DNA of 64,000 nucleotides from Cellulomonas sp. KH9 (GTDB lineage Bacteria; Actinomycetota; Actinomycetes; Actinomycetales; Cellulomonadaceae): positions 248,001-312,000 of the forward strand of contig NZ_FOSE01000003.1 of the NCBI RefSeq assembly GCF_900114185.1, given 5' to 3'. The position numbers were made by a program, and so were the translations under genes. Below, one piece after another: positions 55,756 to 64,000 of the stretch; position 1 is the stretch's first letter, and each line of letters opens with the position of its first letter. The notes under the pieces were generated by a model. That model searched no databases. It was given only the letters and a program-made list of their open reading frames with translations, and was not told where the DNA came from.

Positions 55756-56328
55756 TCAGCCCTGGTTCTCCTCGACGATCTCCTCGGGCTGCGGCTCCGA
55801 GGCGTCCTGCGTCGTCGCGGGGCTGGGCGTCGCGCCCGGCAGCAGCGCCGCGTACTCGGGCAGGGCGCCGTCGAGCACGGGGATCATCAGCTCGACGGTG
55901 CCGCCGGTGGTGGTCGTGATGCTCAGGGGGATCAGGCCGCCGGGGCGGGCGGCGACCGCGGCCACCGGCACGTCGACCGCGGTGTAGCGCGCGGGTGCGT
56001 CCGCGGTGCCGATCAGCACGGTGCCGCCCGCGGGCACGTCCAGGCTCGTGGGCTCCTCGTCGCCCACCTGCAGCGTGACCTCCTGCGCGTCGCCCGAGTC
56101 GTTGGCGACGGCTCCGGTGAGCACGCCGGGCCCGTCCAGCTCGGCCGCGACGACCAGCATGTTGAGCACGCGCACGTCGTCGAGCGTCGTGCCGGCGCCG
56201 TCGGACGCCTCGTACTCCCCGATGGTGGTGATCGGGTTGGTCGCGGAGCAGCCGGTCAGGACGAGCGCTGCGGCGGCCACCAGGCCGGCGGCGGCGGTCC
56301 GGGCGGTGCGGGTGCGGAGGCGGGTCAC
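55756..56328 (-). CDS. LpqE-like lipoprotein
   Basis: The 190-residue precursor has a lipoprotein signal ending LVLTGC (cysteine near 26). A beta-rich domain follows, with VRVLNMLVVAA and GGTVLIGTADAP and an acidic C-terminal end. Its place beside carD matches lpqE of M. tuberculosis, a copper-chaperone-like (PCuAC fold) family. I do not see a clear copper-binding Met/His set, so the function stays open. The GTG at 56328 has AGGAG five bases before it. A possible -10 TAGGCT reads on the minus strand at 56443-56438. Confidence 0.72.
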   Translation of the reverse strand: MTRLRTRTARTAAAGLVAAAALVLTGCSATNPITTIGEYEASDGAGTTLDDVRVLNMLVVAAELDGPGVLTGAVANDSGDAQEVTLQVGDEEPTSLDVPAGGTVLIGTADAPARYTAVDVPVAAVAARPGGLIPLSITTTTGGTVELMIPVLDGALPEYAALLPGATPSPATTQDASEPQPEEIVEENQG

Positions 56329-56766
56329 GAGGGCTCCTGCTCGGGTCTCGCGCGCGGAGGCGGCGGGTGCGGGTGGGGCGGGCCGGGCCACGTGCCGGTG
56401 CCGGGGCGCCGGTCGCACGCTGGACGAGCCGCAGGTCAGCCTACCGTCGGCGGGCACCCGGAGCCGCGGGGCGAGGTGCGCGGCGGGCTGCCGGGCGCGC
56501 GCGTGCCGGGCGGCCGACGTGACGGACGACGTGCCCGCGGGCGCGCGCGGGTGGTGCGCTGGTCGCACCGCGGCGCGGTGCGCGCCCTGCGCGCGGGGGC
56601 CGCGGTGCGGCGTCCGGCGCCCGTCGCGACCCCGGCGGGCGCCGCTGACCAGCGGCGTGACCGGTGGCCGAGCAGCACGCTGACCAGCGCGGACATGTTC
56701 CGGTGACCGGAATGCGCAGGGGTGGGACGTGATACCATACACGTCTGCGAAAGGGGACACCGACAG
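56329..56766. promoter_or_regulatory. Divergent promoter region of lipoprotein gene and carD
   Basis: This 438-base gap holds no convincing gene. The lipoprotein promoter is probably near 56440. For carD an extended -10, TG-A-TACCAT (56730-56738), lies 29 bases before the ATG without a clear -35. The middle (56460-56640) is extremely GC-rich and without recognisable structure. Confidence 0.5.
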
Positions 56767-57249
56767 ATGACTTTCACTGTTGGGGAGACCGTCGTCTACC
56801 CGCACCACGGTGCAGCCAAGATCGAAGAGATCAAGAGCCGGACCATCCGTGGCGAGGAGAAGATCTACCTCAAGCTGAAGGTCGCTCACGGCGACCTGAC
56901 GATCGAGGTTCCGGCGGAGAACGTCGATCTCGTGGGTGTCCGCGACGTCGTCGGCCAGGAAGGGCTCGACCGGGTGTTCGAGGTGCTGCGCGCCCCGTAC
57001 ACCGAGGAGCCGACCAACTGGTCGCGGCGCTACAAGGCCAACCTCGAGAAGCTGCAGTCGGGCGACGTCATCAAGGTGGCGGAGGTCGTGCGCGACCTGT
57101 CGCGCCGTGACGCCGACCGCGGCCTGTCCGCCGGCGAGAAGCGCATGCTCGCCAAGGCCCGTCAGATCCTCGTCTCGGAGCTCGCCCTGGCCGAGAAGAC
57201 CGAGGAGGACAAGGCCGAGGCCATCCTCGACGAGGTCCTCGCCTCCTGA
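56767..57249 (+). CDS. carD: CarD RNA polymerase-binding regulator
   Basis: It binds the RNA polymerase beta subunit and stabilises open complexes, notably at rRNA promoters. The 160-residue protein has the N-terminal RNAP-interaction domain ([15 protein letters not shown] to about 65). A helical DNA-binding domain follows, with the conserved tryptophan in [10 protein letters not shown] (near 85). The ATG at 56767 matches family starts. The cluster carD-ispD-ispF is conserved in actinobacteria. Confidence 0.96.
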   Translation: MTFTVGETVVYPHHGAAKIEEIKSRTIRGEEKIYLKLKVAHGDLTIEVPAENVDLVGVRDVVGQEGLDRVFEVLRAPYTEEPTNWSRRYKANLEKLQSGDVIKVAEVVRDLSRRDADRGLSAGEKRMLAKARQILVSELALAEKTEEDKAEAILDEVLAS

Positions 57250-57262
57250 ACGGCCCGCACGA

Positions 57263-57289
57263 CGGCCCGGGTGCCCCGCACCCGGGCCG
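57263..57289 (+). terminator. Terminator between carD and ispD
   Basis: CGGCCCGGGTGC (57263-57274) pairs with GCACCCGGGCCG (57278-57289), a perfect 12-bp stem with a CCC loop, followed by TTTGCTGT. ispD then has its own -10-like CACGAT (57329-57334) close to its start. Confidence 0.88.
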
Positions 57290-57340
57290 TTTGCTGTGTC
57301 GCGTTGTGCCGGGGCCGCACCGGCGAGGCACGATGCCCCC

Positions 57341-58084
57341 ATGACCATCGCCGCCGTCCTGACCGCCGCGGGCAGCGGCTCGCGCCTGGGTCACGAGCTT
57401 CCCAAGGCCGTGGTCCCCGTGGCCGGGGTGCCGCTCGTGGTGCACGCCGCCCGCGCGCTGCTGGCCGCCCGCACCGCCGACGGCTCGTCCGTGACCCAGC
57501 TGGTCGTCACGGCGCCGTCCGCCCACCTCGACGCCGTCGCCGCGCTGGTCGGCGAGGTGGTGGACGAGGCCGCCGCGGACGTCCGGCTCGACGTGGTCGG
57601 CGGCGGGCGCACGCGGCAGGAGTCGGTCGCCGCGGGGCTCGCGGAGCTCGCGGACGACGTGGACGTCGTGCTGGTGCACGACGCGGCACGGCCGTTCGCA
57701 CCCCCGGCCCTCGTCGCGCGGGTCGTGGAGGCGGTGCGCTCCGGTCACGACGCCGTGGTGCCGGGGCTGCCCGTGGTCGACACGGTCAAGCGGGTCGGGG
57801 CCGGCGACGGCACCGGCCGGCCCGTGCTCGAGACCGTGCCGCGCGGCGACCTCGTCGCGGTGCAGACCCCGCAGGGCTTCGCCCGCGACGTCCTGGAGCG
57901 GGCGCACGCCGTCGGGTCCGGCCGCGGCGCGGACGAGGCGACGGCGGCGTCCGACGACGCAGGGCTGGTCGAGGCCACCGGCGTGCGGGTGTGGGTGGTG
58001 CCCGGCGACGAGCGCGCCGCCAAGGTGACGACGGCCCGCGACCTGATGGTCGCGCAGGCCCTGACGACGGGAGCCCCGGCGTGA
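57341..58084 (+). CDS. ispD: 2-C-methyl-D-erythritol 4-phosphate cytidylyltransferase
   Basis: It makes CDP-methylerythritol in the non-mevalonate isoprenoid pathway. The 247-residue protein has the CTP-binding [37 protein letters not shown] and [11 protein letters not shown]. The ATG lies six bases after a -10-like box. Its stop overlaps the ispF start. Confidence 0.95.
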   Translation: MTIAAVLTAAGSGSRLGHELPKAVVPVAGVPLVVHAARALLAARTADGSSVTQLVVTAPSAHLDAVAALVGEVVDEAAADVRLDVVGGGRTRQESVAAGLAELADDVDVVLVHDAARPFAPPALVARVVEAVRSGHDAVVPGLPVVDTVKRVGAGDGTGRPVLETVPRGDLVAVQTPQGFARDVLERAHAVGSGRGADEATAASDDAGLVEATGVRVWVVPGDERAAKVTTARDLMVAQALTTGAPA

Positions 58085-58569
58085 ACCTGCGCACCGGCAT
58101 CGGCATCGACGTGCACGCCTACGACCCCGACCCCGCGCCCGACGCGGTGCTGCACCTCGCGGGCCTGGAGTGGCCGGGGGAGCGGCCGCTCGCCGGGCAC
58201 TCCGACGCGGACGTCGCCGCCCACGCGGCGGCCGACGCGCTGCTGTCCGCCGCGGGCCTCGGCGACCTCGGGCAGCAGTTCGGCACCGCGGACCCGCGAT
58301 GGGCCGGCGCGTCGGGGGCGGCGCTGCTCGCGGAGGCCGCGCGCCGCGTCCGGGCCGCCGGCTTCACCATCGGCAACGTCGCCGTGCAGGTGGTGGGCAA
58401 CCGGCCCAAGCTCGGCCCGCGCCGCATCGAGGCGCAGGCCGTGCTGTCGATGGCCTGCGGGGCGACCGTCACGGTGGCGGCGACGACCACGGACGGGCTC
58501 GGGCTGACGGGGCGGGGCGAGGGCGTCGCGGCGATCGCCACGGCCCTCGTGACGAGCGACGCCGGCTAG
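58081..58569 (+). CDS. ispF: 2-C-methyl-D-erythritol 2,4-cyclodiphosphate synthase
   Basis: It closes the cyclodiphosphate ring in isoprenoid precursor synthesis. The 162-residue protein has the metal motif GIGIDVHAY (D10, H12), [11 protein letters not shown] with the metal histidine, and [12 protein letters not shown]. The GTG start overlaps the ispD stop by four bases. In mycobacteria cysS follows directly, whereas here five genes lie in between. Confidence 0.95.
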   Translation: MNLRTGIGIDVHAYDPDPAPDAVLHLAGLEWPGERPLAGHSDADVAAHAAADALLSAAGLGDLGQQFGTADPRWAGASGAALLAEAARRVRAAGFTIGNVAVQVVGNRPKLGPRRIEAQAVLSMACGATVTVAATTTDGLGLTGRGEGVAAIATALVTSDAG

Positions 58570-58713
58570 CGGCGCGCGGCGTGGGCAGGTCGCTCACGAT
58601 GTGGGAACGCCACCACCCGCTCGGGTGAACTCGTCCGGGTGACCGCGGTGGTGGTGCCCACCGGGCTGGACGTCCGTCGCCAACCGGACGAATCGCCGGT
58701 ACCGTCCTTCCAC

Positions 58714-58968
58714 GTGACGGTCCCACCGACAGACAGTGAGCGCGTTCCCGCGCTCGGCGCGCCCCCGGCGGCGGGCCCGGTCGGCCTGCCCCGACGACCC
58801 GCCACACTGCCCGTCCGGCAGCGCAACCGCGTGTCGCTCGACACGCTGGAGGCCACGTTCGCGGGCCTGCAGCAGATCGACGACACCGCCCGCCCTGCGA
58901 CGCCCCGCACACCCCCGCCCGACCTGTGGCCGCCCGTGACGGGCGCGCAGTCCCGCGTCACCGGGTGA
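58714..58968 (+). CDS. Hypothetical protein, 84 residues
   Basis: I do not recognise this gene. From the GTG at 58714 it encodes a Pro-rich, soluble peptide with a central QRNRVSLDTLEATFAGLQQID. The start follows a -10-like TACCGT (58700-58705) by eight bases. An upstream GTG at 58639 is possible. The 3' end overlaps the convergent oxidoreductase gene by 11 bases. Codon bias fits coding sequence but is not decisive. Confidence 0.45.
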   Translation: MTVPPTDSERVPALGAPPAAGPVGLPRRPATLPVRQRNRVSLDTLEATFAGLQQIDDTARPATPRTPPPDLWPPVTGAQSRVTG

Positions 58969-59902
58969 GCAGGACCAGCTTCCCGCCGGCGTGACCCTCG
59001 CGGCTGCGCCGGTGCGCGGCCTCCGCCTCCTCCAGCGGGTACGTGCCGGTGACCTGCACGTCGAGGGTCCCGTCCGCGGCCAGGGCGGCGAGCTGCGGGC
59101 GCGCCGCCTGGCGGACCGCCGTGCCCGGCTCGGCCCCGGGCCCGTACCCCAGGGCCCGTACCCCGAGCCGCACGCCCCGCTCCAGCGCCACGATCGTCGC
59201 GACGCGGGAGCGGTCGGCGACGAGCTCGACGGACGTGTCGAGCGCCTCGGTCGTGCCGACCGTGTCGATCGCGACGGTGAGCGGTCCGTCACCCGCGAGG
59301 AGGTCGCGGACCCGGTCGGCCAGGCCCGGCCCGTAGGTGACCGGCTCCGCGCCCAGCCGTCGCAGGCAGTCGTGCCACCGCGGTGACGCCGTGGCGAGCA
59401 CGCGGGCGCCCCGCAGCACCGAGAGCTGCACCGCCATGCGCCCGACCCCGCCGGCCGCCCCGTGCACCAGCACCACGTCGCCGTCGTCCACCGCGGTGGC
59501 CTCCACGGCGTGCACGGCCGTCACGCCCGCGGCCAGCAGCCCGGCCGCGCGGACCGTGTCCAGCCCGTCCGGCCGGCGCACCAGCACGTCCTGCGGCGCC
59601 GTGACCACGTCCGCGTAGCCGCCCGTGACCGGTGAGGCCACGACCTCGTCGCCGGGGGAGTACCAGCGCACACCCGGGCCGACGGCCTCCACGACGCCGG
59701 CCACCTCGAGCCCCAGGCGGACCGGCGCCGTGGCGCCGGACCCCGGCGCGTACGACTTCCAGTCCCACGGGTTGACGCCTGCCGCGTGCACGCGGACGCG
59801 CACCTCGCCCGGCCCGGGTGGTGGGACGTCCTCCTCGACCACCCGCAGCACCTCGGGCCCGCCCAGCGCGCTCGCCACGACTGCCCGTCCCTGGTCCGCC
59901 AC
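58958..59902 (-). CDS. Zinc-type alcohol dehydrogenase-like quinone oxidoreductase
   Basis: The 314-residue protein belongs to the medium-chain dehydrogenase/reductase superfamily, quinone oxidoreductase branch. It has VHAAGVNPWDWKSY near the N-terminus, the NADPH-binding HGAAGGVGRMAVQLS (about 145-159) and the C-terminal GKLVLL. The catalytic zinc cysteines of alcohol dehydrogenases are absent, as expected for this branch. The substrate is unknown. The GTG at 59902 is followed by ADQGRAVVASALGGPEVL, a normal start of the fold. Confidence 0.82.
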   Translation of the reverse strand: MADQGRAVVASALGGPEVLRVVEEDVPPPGPGEVRVRVHAAGVNPWDWKSYAPGSGATAPVRLGLEVAGVVEAVGPGVRWYSPGDEVVASPVTGGYADVVTAPQDVLVRRPDGLDTVRAAGLLAAGVTAVHAVEATAVDDGDVVLVHGAAGGVGRMAVQLSVLRGARVLATASPRWHDCLRRLGAEPVTYGPGLADRVRDLLAGDGPLTVAIDTVGTTEALDTSVELVADRSRVATIVALERGVRLGVRALGYGPGAEPGTAVRQAARPQLAALAADGTLDVQVTGTYPLEEAEAAHRRSREGHAGGKLVLLTR

Positions 59903-59988
59903 CCGCTCAGCCTTCCGGGCGACGGCGCGTCTGACCAGACCCGCCGGGTAGCCCGTTCGCCTGAACGTCCGGCCTGACGGCCCGGACG

Positions 59989-61335
59989 TCAGGGCAGCGG
60001 GCCCAGGACCCGGTCCACGTAGTCGTTGCGGAACGTGCCCGTGGGGTCGACCCGGGCCCGGACGCGGTTGGCGTCGGCGAGCCGGGGGTAGAGCGCGGCG
60101 AGCCGATCGTGGTCCAGGCCGTGCAGCTTGCCCCAGTGGGGCCGGCCGTCGACCTCGGCGACGATCCGCTCGACGGCGTCGAAGTACCGGCGGTGCGGCA
60201 TGCGGTGGTACTGGTGCACGGCGACGTACCCGGTCGCGCGGCCGTGCGCGGTGGACAGCCACAGGTCGTCCGCGGCGGCGAAGCGCACCTCGAGGGGGAA
60301 CGGCACCGGCTCGCGCGTGCTGCGCAGCCAGCGGTCGACCGCGCGGAGCACGTCGGGGACGTGCTCGCGGGGCACGGCGTACTCCATCTCGCGGAACCGG
60401 ACACGGCGCCGCGCGACGAAGACGTCGGCCGACGCGCCGGTGTACGTGCGTCCGGCCAGCGCGCGTCCCGCCACGGCGTTGAGCGGCGGGACGGCCGGTG
60501 GGTAGGCCGCCGCGATCCGGTTGGTCACGGCGAAGACGCCGTTGGACAGGACCTCGTCGTCGACGAGGTGCCGCAGCGGTGGCAGCGGCCGGTCCGCCTC
60601 GTCGTCGTCCAGGCGGTTGTTGCACTTGGTGAGGGCGCGGTCGGTGTGCGGGAACCAGAAGAACTCGAAGTGGTCGTTGGCGTCGACCAGGTCGTCCATC
60701 CGGGTGAGCACGTCCGCGAGGGGCATCGGTGCCTCGCGGGCGCGCAGGCGGAAGGCGGGGACGACCTCGAGCGTCACCGCGGCGAGCACGCCCGCGGTGC
60801 CCAGACCGAGACGGGCCAGCTCGAAGAGCTCCGGGTCGTGCGCCGGGGACGCGTCGACCACGTCGCCGGCCGCGGTGACCAGGCGGCAGCCGACGACCTG
60901 GGTGGCGAGCCCGCCGAGGCGTACGCCCGTGCCGTGCGTGCCGGTGCTGATCGCCCCCGCGACGGTCTGGCGGTCGATGTCGCCCAGGTTGCGCATCGCC
61001 AGGCCACGCGCCGCGAGGGCGGCGTTGAGGTCGGCGAGGCGGGTGCCGGCCCCGACCGTGACCTGCGTGAGGCCGTCCGGGCGGGGTTCGACCCGTTCGA
61101 CGCCGGCCAGCGCGTCGAGGTGGACCTGCACGCCGTCGGTCACGGCGGCCCCGGTGAACGAGTGCCCGGAGCCCACTGCGCGCAGCCGCCGGCCGGCGGC
61201 CGTCGCGGCGGTCACCTCCTGGACGAGCGCCCCCAGGTCGCGGGGGCGGGCCACGCGCAGCGGCGTCCCGGACTGTGTCCGCGCCCAGTTGCGCCACGTC
61301 GGGCCGCCGGCCCTCACGGGCCCACGTGCTCCCAT
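59989..61335 (-). CDS. FAD-linked sugar-lactone / alditol oxidase
   Basis: The 448-residue flavoprotein of the VAO/PCMH family resembles D-arabinono-1,4-lactone and L-gulono-1,4-lactone oxidases and alditol oxidases. It has WRNWARTQSGTP at the start, GSGHSFTG (about 53-60, whose histidine can hold FAD covalently), STGTHGTG (about 120-127) and the C-terminal HWGK and RNDYVDRVLG. The ATG at 61335 is six bases after -10 GATTCT. It is divergent from tetR and the PLP enzyme, a pairing also seen in other actinobacteria. The substrate is not known. Confidence 0.8.
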   Translation of the reverse strand: MGARGPVRAGGPTWRNWARTQSGTPLRVARPRDLGALVQEVTAATAAGRRLRAVGSGHSFTGAAVTDGVQVHLDALAGVERVEPRPDGLTQVTVGAGTRLADLNAALAARGLAMRNLGDIDRQTVAGAISTGTHGTGVRLGGLATQVVGCRLVTAAGDVVDASPAHDPELFELARLGLGTAGVLAAVTLEVVPAFRLRAREAPMPLADVLTRMDDLVDANDHFEFFWFPHTDRALTKCNNRLDDDEADRPLPPLRHLVDDEVLSNGVFAVTNRIAAAYPPAVPPLNAVAGRALAGRTYTGASADVFVARRRVRFREMEYAVPREHVPDVLRAVDRWLRSTREPVPFPLEVRFAAADDLWLSTAHGRATGYVAVHQYHRMPHRRYFDAVERIVAEVDGRPHWGKLHGLDHDRLAALYPRLADANRVRARVDPTGTFRNDYVDRVLGPLP

Positions 61336-61341
61336 CACAGC

Positions 61342-61412
61342 AGAATCGGCTGGGCGTCCGTCCAAGTCAAGTGCGCGAAATCCTTGACTATCGTCACGAC
61401 TACCGATGAGAT
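61342..61412. promoter_or_regulatory. Divergent promoters with a shared inverted repeat
   Basis: Both -35 boxes are TTGACT: on the minus strand at 61370-61365 with -10 GATTCT (61347-61342), and on the plus strand at 61384-61389 with -10 TGAGAT (61407-61412). Both have 17-base spacers. AGTCAAG (61365-61371) and CTTGACT (61383-61389) form a perfect 7-bp inverted repeat, 11 bases apart, over both -35 boxes. It is the likely TetR operator. Confidence 0.7.
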
Positions 61413-61477
61413 GAACCACGAGAGGCGTCGACGGCTGCCGGGGGGGTGTGCTCGTCCGACGTCCACGAGGAGGAGCA

Positions 61478-62191
61478 ATGAGCCGTCTGCCGGTCGCCGA
61501 GCGTCGTGAGCAGCTCATCGAGGCAGCACTGAACGTGGCGAGCAGGGAGGGCATCGACGGTGCGACGGTCCGCGCCGTCGCCGCCGAGGCGGGTGTCTCC
61601 CTGGGTGTCGTGCACTACTGCTTCCGTGACAAGGACGAGCTGCTGCGTGCGATGGCGCACACGATCACGGAACGTAACCTCGGACGCGGGATGGCCGAGA
61701 TGCCGGCCACCGCGCCCGCGCGCGACCTCATCATGGGTGTGCTCGACGGGCTGTGGGCCAACATCCGCGCCACCCGAGGGCCGCAGCTGCTGACGTACGA
61801 GCTGACGACGACGTCGCTGCGTCATCCCGAGCTCCAGCAGGTCGGCATCGACCAGTACGTCGTCAGCTGGGCCGCGGCCGAGCAGTTCCTCGAGGACATC
61901 GAGCGGGCCGCCGGTGTCACGTGGCGCGTGCCGCGGCACATCGTCGCCCGCTCCATCATCGCGACGATCGACGGGTTCTCGCTCGCGTGGCTCGTCGACG
62001 GGGACGCGGACGCCGGCTACCAGGGTCTGCGGCTCTTCGCCGAGCACCTGGTGACGCTGGCCGTGCCGCTGGACGAGGCCGCCCTGCTGGGCGACCTGAC
62101 CGTGGCGGACCAGGCCCCGCAGGAGCGGACCGCGGAGGTGCGTTCGATCGCGCCGCCCGTCGCCCCGGCCGGGGTGACCGCCCTGGCATGA
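61478..62191 (+). CDS. TetR-family transcriptional regulator
   Basis: The 237-residue regulator has an N-terminal helix-turn-helix (about 8-52, with VRAVAAEAGVSLGVVHYCFRD). A C-terminal ligand-binding helical domain follows, with a BetI-like layout. GGAGGAG precedes the ATG. It overlaps the next gene by four bases and is divergent from the FAD oxidase, so it probably controls both. Its ligand is unknown. Confidence 0.88.
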   Translation: MSRLPVAERREQLIEAALNVASREGIDGATVRAVAAEAGVSLGVVHYCFRDKDELLRAMAHTITERNLGRGMAEMPATAPARDLIMGVLDGLWANIRATRGPQLLTYELTTTSLRHPELQQVGIDQYVVSWAAAEQFLEDIERAAGVTWRVPRHIVARSIIATIDGFSLAWLVDGDADAGYQGLRLFAEHLVTLAVPLDEAALLGDLTVADQAPQERTAEVRSIAPPVAPAGVTALA

Positions 62192-63438
62192 CCGCACCGA
62201 CCGCGGCGCGCGGCGCCGGCACCAGCGCCGGCGCGGCGTCGTCCACGGGTGCGGTGACACGCACGCTGGGGGAGCGGCTCGACACGGCGACCGCCGGCCT
62301 GTCCGCACCGCTCGTCGTGGTGGACCTCGATGCTCTCGAGGCCAATGCGACGGACGTGGTGCGGCGGGCCGGCGGCACGCCCGTGCGCGTCGCCAGCAAG
62401 TCCGTGCGGGTGCGTCACGTGCTCGAGCAGGTGCTGGCGCGCCCCGGGTTCGCCGGGGTCATGGCGTACGCGGCCTCGGAGGCGCGCTGGCTCGCCGGTC
62501 ACGGCGTGCGCGACGTCCTGCTCGGGTACCCGACCGTCGACGCGGCCGCGGTGGACGCCGTCGCCGCGGACCCGCAGGCCGCCGACGCGGTGACCTTCAT
62601 GGTCGACGACACGGTCCAGGCCGACCTGCTGGCCGCTGCCGCCCGCCGTCACGGCCGCCGGCTGCGGGTCTGCCTGGACGTGGACGCGTCGCTGCGGCTG
62701 GGACGCGGCCCGCTGACAGTGCACGTCGGCGTGCGCCGCTCACCGGTGCGCACGCCCGCCGACGCGGCGGCGCTGGCCCGCGCGGTCGAACGCCGCGGGT
62801 GCCTCGACGTCCGCGGCGTCATGCTCTACGAGGCGCAGATCGCCGGGTTGCCGGACACGTCCGCCGGCGTGCGGCTGCTCAAGGCCGTGTCGGCGCGCGA
62901 GCTGGCCCGCCGCCGGGCCGACGTCGTGGCCGCCGTGACCGAGGCGACGGGACGTCCGACCGACCTCGTCAACTCCGGGGGGACGGGCTCGCTCGAGGTC
63001 AGCGCGGCCGCACCGGGTGTCACGGAGGTGACCGCGGGGTCGGGCCTGTTCGCGCCCACGCTGTTCGACGGGTACCGCGCCTTCACGCCGCGGCCCGCCG
63101 CCTACATCGGTCTCGACGTGGTGCGCCTGCCGGCCGACGGGTGGGCCACGGTGTTCGGGGGCGGCTACGTCGCGTCCGGGCCGCCGGGGCCGGGTCGCCT
63201 GCCCCGGCCCGTGCAGCCGGCAGGGCTGCGGCTCGAGGCACGCGAGGGCGCCGGTGAGGTCCAGACGCCGCTGCGCGTCCCCGCCCGCGCGGACCTGCGC
63301 ATCGGTGACCGCGTGTGGTTCCGTCACGCCAAGGCCGGCGAGGTCATGGAGCGCTTCTCCGAGGTGCACCTGGTGCGCGGTGACCGCGTCGAGGAGACCG
63401 TCCCCACCTACCGCGGCGAGGGCGTCTGCGCAGGCTGA
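62188..63438 (+). CDS. Alanine-racemase-fold PLP enzyme (amino acid deaminase/aldolase)
   Basis: The 416-residue protein resembles D-threonine aldolase and D-serine dehydratase-like enzymes (fold type III). The PLP lysine is in RVASKSVRVRH (about 68-78), and barrel segments include LRVCLDVDASLRLG, GVMLYEAQIAG and LVNSGGTGSLE. The C-terminal domain has a likely metal site in WFRHAKAGE near residue 379. The reaction is unknown. About 30 Ala/Gly/Thr-rich residues open the protein, so a later start is possible. It overlaps tetR (ATGA) and lies opposite the FAD oxidase. Confidence 0.8.
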   Translation: MTAPTAARGAGTSAGAASSTGAVTRTLGERLDTATAGLSAPLVVVDLDALEANATDVVRRAGGTPVRVASKSVRVRHVLEQVLARPGFAGVMAYAASEARWLAGHGVRDVLLGYPTVDAAAVDAVAADPQAADAVTFMVDDTVQADLLAAAARRHGRRLRVCLDVDASLRLGRGPLTVHVGVRRSPVRTPADAAALARAVERRGCLDVRGVMLYEAQIAGLPDTSAGVRLLKAVSARELARRRADVVAAVTEATGRPTDLVNSGGTGSLEVSAAAPGVTEVTAGSGLFAPTLFDGYRAFTPRPAAYIGLDVVRLPADGWATVFGGGYVASGPPGPGRLPRPVQPAGLRLEAREGAGEVQTPLRVPARADLRIGDRVWFRHAKAGEVMERFSEVHLVRGDRVEETVPTYRGEGVCAG

Positions 63439-63496
63439 GCGCCGCGCCCCACCGTGCCGGTCGGGCGCGGGCAGCCCGCCCCGGTAACCTGGGGCG

Positions 63497-64000
63497 GTGA
63501 ACCTGCGGCTGTACGACAGCGGCACCCAGGCGGTGCGCGACTTCGTCCCCCTCGTCGAGGGTCGGGTCGGCATCTACCTGTGCGGTGCCACCGTGCAGGC
63601 GCCGCCGCACATCGGCCACGTCCGCTCCGCGGTGGCGTTCGACGTGCTGGTCCGCTGGCTGCGCCGCAAGGGCGTGCGCGTCACGCTGGTCCGCAACGTC
63701 ACCGACATCGACGACAAGATCCTGGCCAAGGCCGCCGCCGCCGGCAGCGAGTGGTGGGCCTGGGCGCTGACCAACGAGCGGGCGTTCACGGCGGCCTACG
63801 ACGCGCTGGGCGTGCTGCCGCCGGACTACGAGCCCCGGGCGACCGGGCACGTGCCGGCGATGCTCGACCTCATGGACCGGCTCGTCGCGCGCGGCCACGC
63901 CTACGCCGCCGGCTCCGGCGACGTGTACTTCGACGTGCGCTCCTGGTCCGAGTACGGCTCGTTGACCAACCAGCGCGTCGACGACATGACCGACGTCCCC
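63497..64000 (+). CDS. cysS: Cysteinyl-tRNA synthetase (partial, 3' end outside window)
   Basis: It charges tRNA(Cys). The 168 visible residues show the first half of the class I core. They include the zinc cysteine in [10 protein letters not shown], the HIGH motif in [16 protein letters not shown], and [15 protein letters not shown]. The motif pattern fits CysS, not the related mycothiol ligase MshC. The GTG is six bases after -10-like TAACCT (63485-63490). It normally follows ispF in actinobacteria. Confidence 0.93.
   Translation, partial: MNLRLYDSGTQAVRDFVPLVEGRVGIYLCGATVQAPPHIGHVRSAVAFDVLVRWLRRKGVRVTLVRNVTDIDDKILAKAAAAGSEWWAWALTNERAFTAAYDALGVLPPDYEPRATGHVPAMLDLMDRLVARGHAYAAGSGDVYFDVRSWSEYGSLTNQRVDDMTDVP

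Noticed and set aside
63497..64000. Mycothiol ligase mshC instead of cysS
   Set aside because: The motifs [16 protein letters not shown] and the position after ispD-ispF fit CysS. MshC has a different sequence around the HIGH motif.

Overview
The window is a very GC-rich actinobacterial chromosome segment with dense genes and many GTG starts. The best match is a xylan-degrading member of the Micrococcales close to Cellulomonas. The evidence is the actinobacterial housekeeping order, mycothiol synthesis (mshA), Lsr2, SenX3/RegX3, CarD, and three giant modular xylanases beside xylose catabolism genes. I see no rRNA, tRNA, CRISPR array, integrase or insertion sequence. The family and synteny statements come from knowledge of these families, and no database was searched.

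Layout. 1-2441: metX (3' end outside the window) and metY on the minus strand. 2929-4404: a secreted NlpC/P60 hydrolase. 4518-22004: a conserved actinobacterial block of ppa, dacB, a DUF2342 zinc metalloprotease-like gene, tilS, hpt, ftsH, folE, folP, a folB-folK fusion, DUF3180, two PH-domain membrane proteins, a DUF2520 protein, panC, panD and nadB. As I recall the M. tuberculosis map (about Rv3628 to Rv3597c), this order continues into lysS-lsr2. Here it is broken between nadB and nadC by three tandem paralogous xylanase genes (22165-36745).

36914-40139: nadC, lysS, a 53-residue membrane peptide gene and lsr2. 40225-44440: xylB and xylA, divergent from a ROK repressor (xylR), with an operator lying on both promoters. 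44563-48462: a lactonase-like gene, a flavin-fold protein, mshA and gpmA. 48553-55638: the phosphate regulon, with phoU divergent from senX3-regX3, then pstS-pstC-pstA-pstB, and PHO-box-like repeats before phoU and pstS. 55756-58569: an LpqE-like lipoprotein, carD, ispD and ispF. 58714-63438: a hypothetical gene, a quinone oxidoreductase-like gene, and a divergent module of an FAD sugar-lactone/alditol oxidase versus tetR plus a PLP alanine-racemase-fold enzyme. 63497 to the end: cysS (3' end outside).

How the parts work together. The xylanases would bind, deacetylate and cut xylan outside the cell. Two of them carry LAXTG-type sortase signals, and the middle one appears to be released. Xylose from this process would enter through XylA and XylB under XylR control. 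Each xylanase gene has a CGAAASTTTCG-like operator at nearly the same distance from a -10 box, its own terminator and a shared leader, so whole cassettes were duplicated. Both deacetylase domains lack one of the three expected metal ligands.

Translation signals fall into two classes. Many housekeeping genes have a -10-like box 6-7 bases before the start codon, suggesting leaderless mRNAs. The xylan and xylose genes have clear Shine-Dalgarno leaders.
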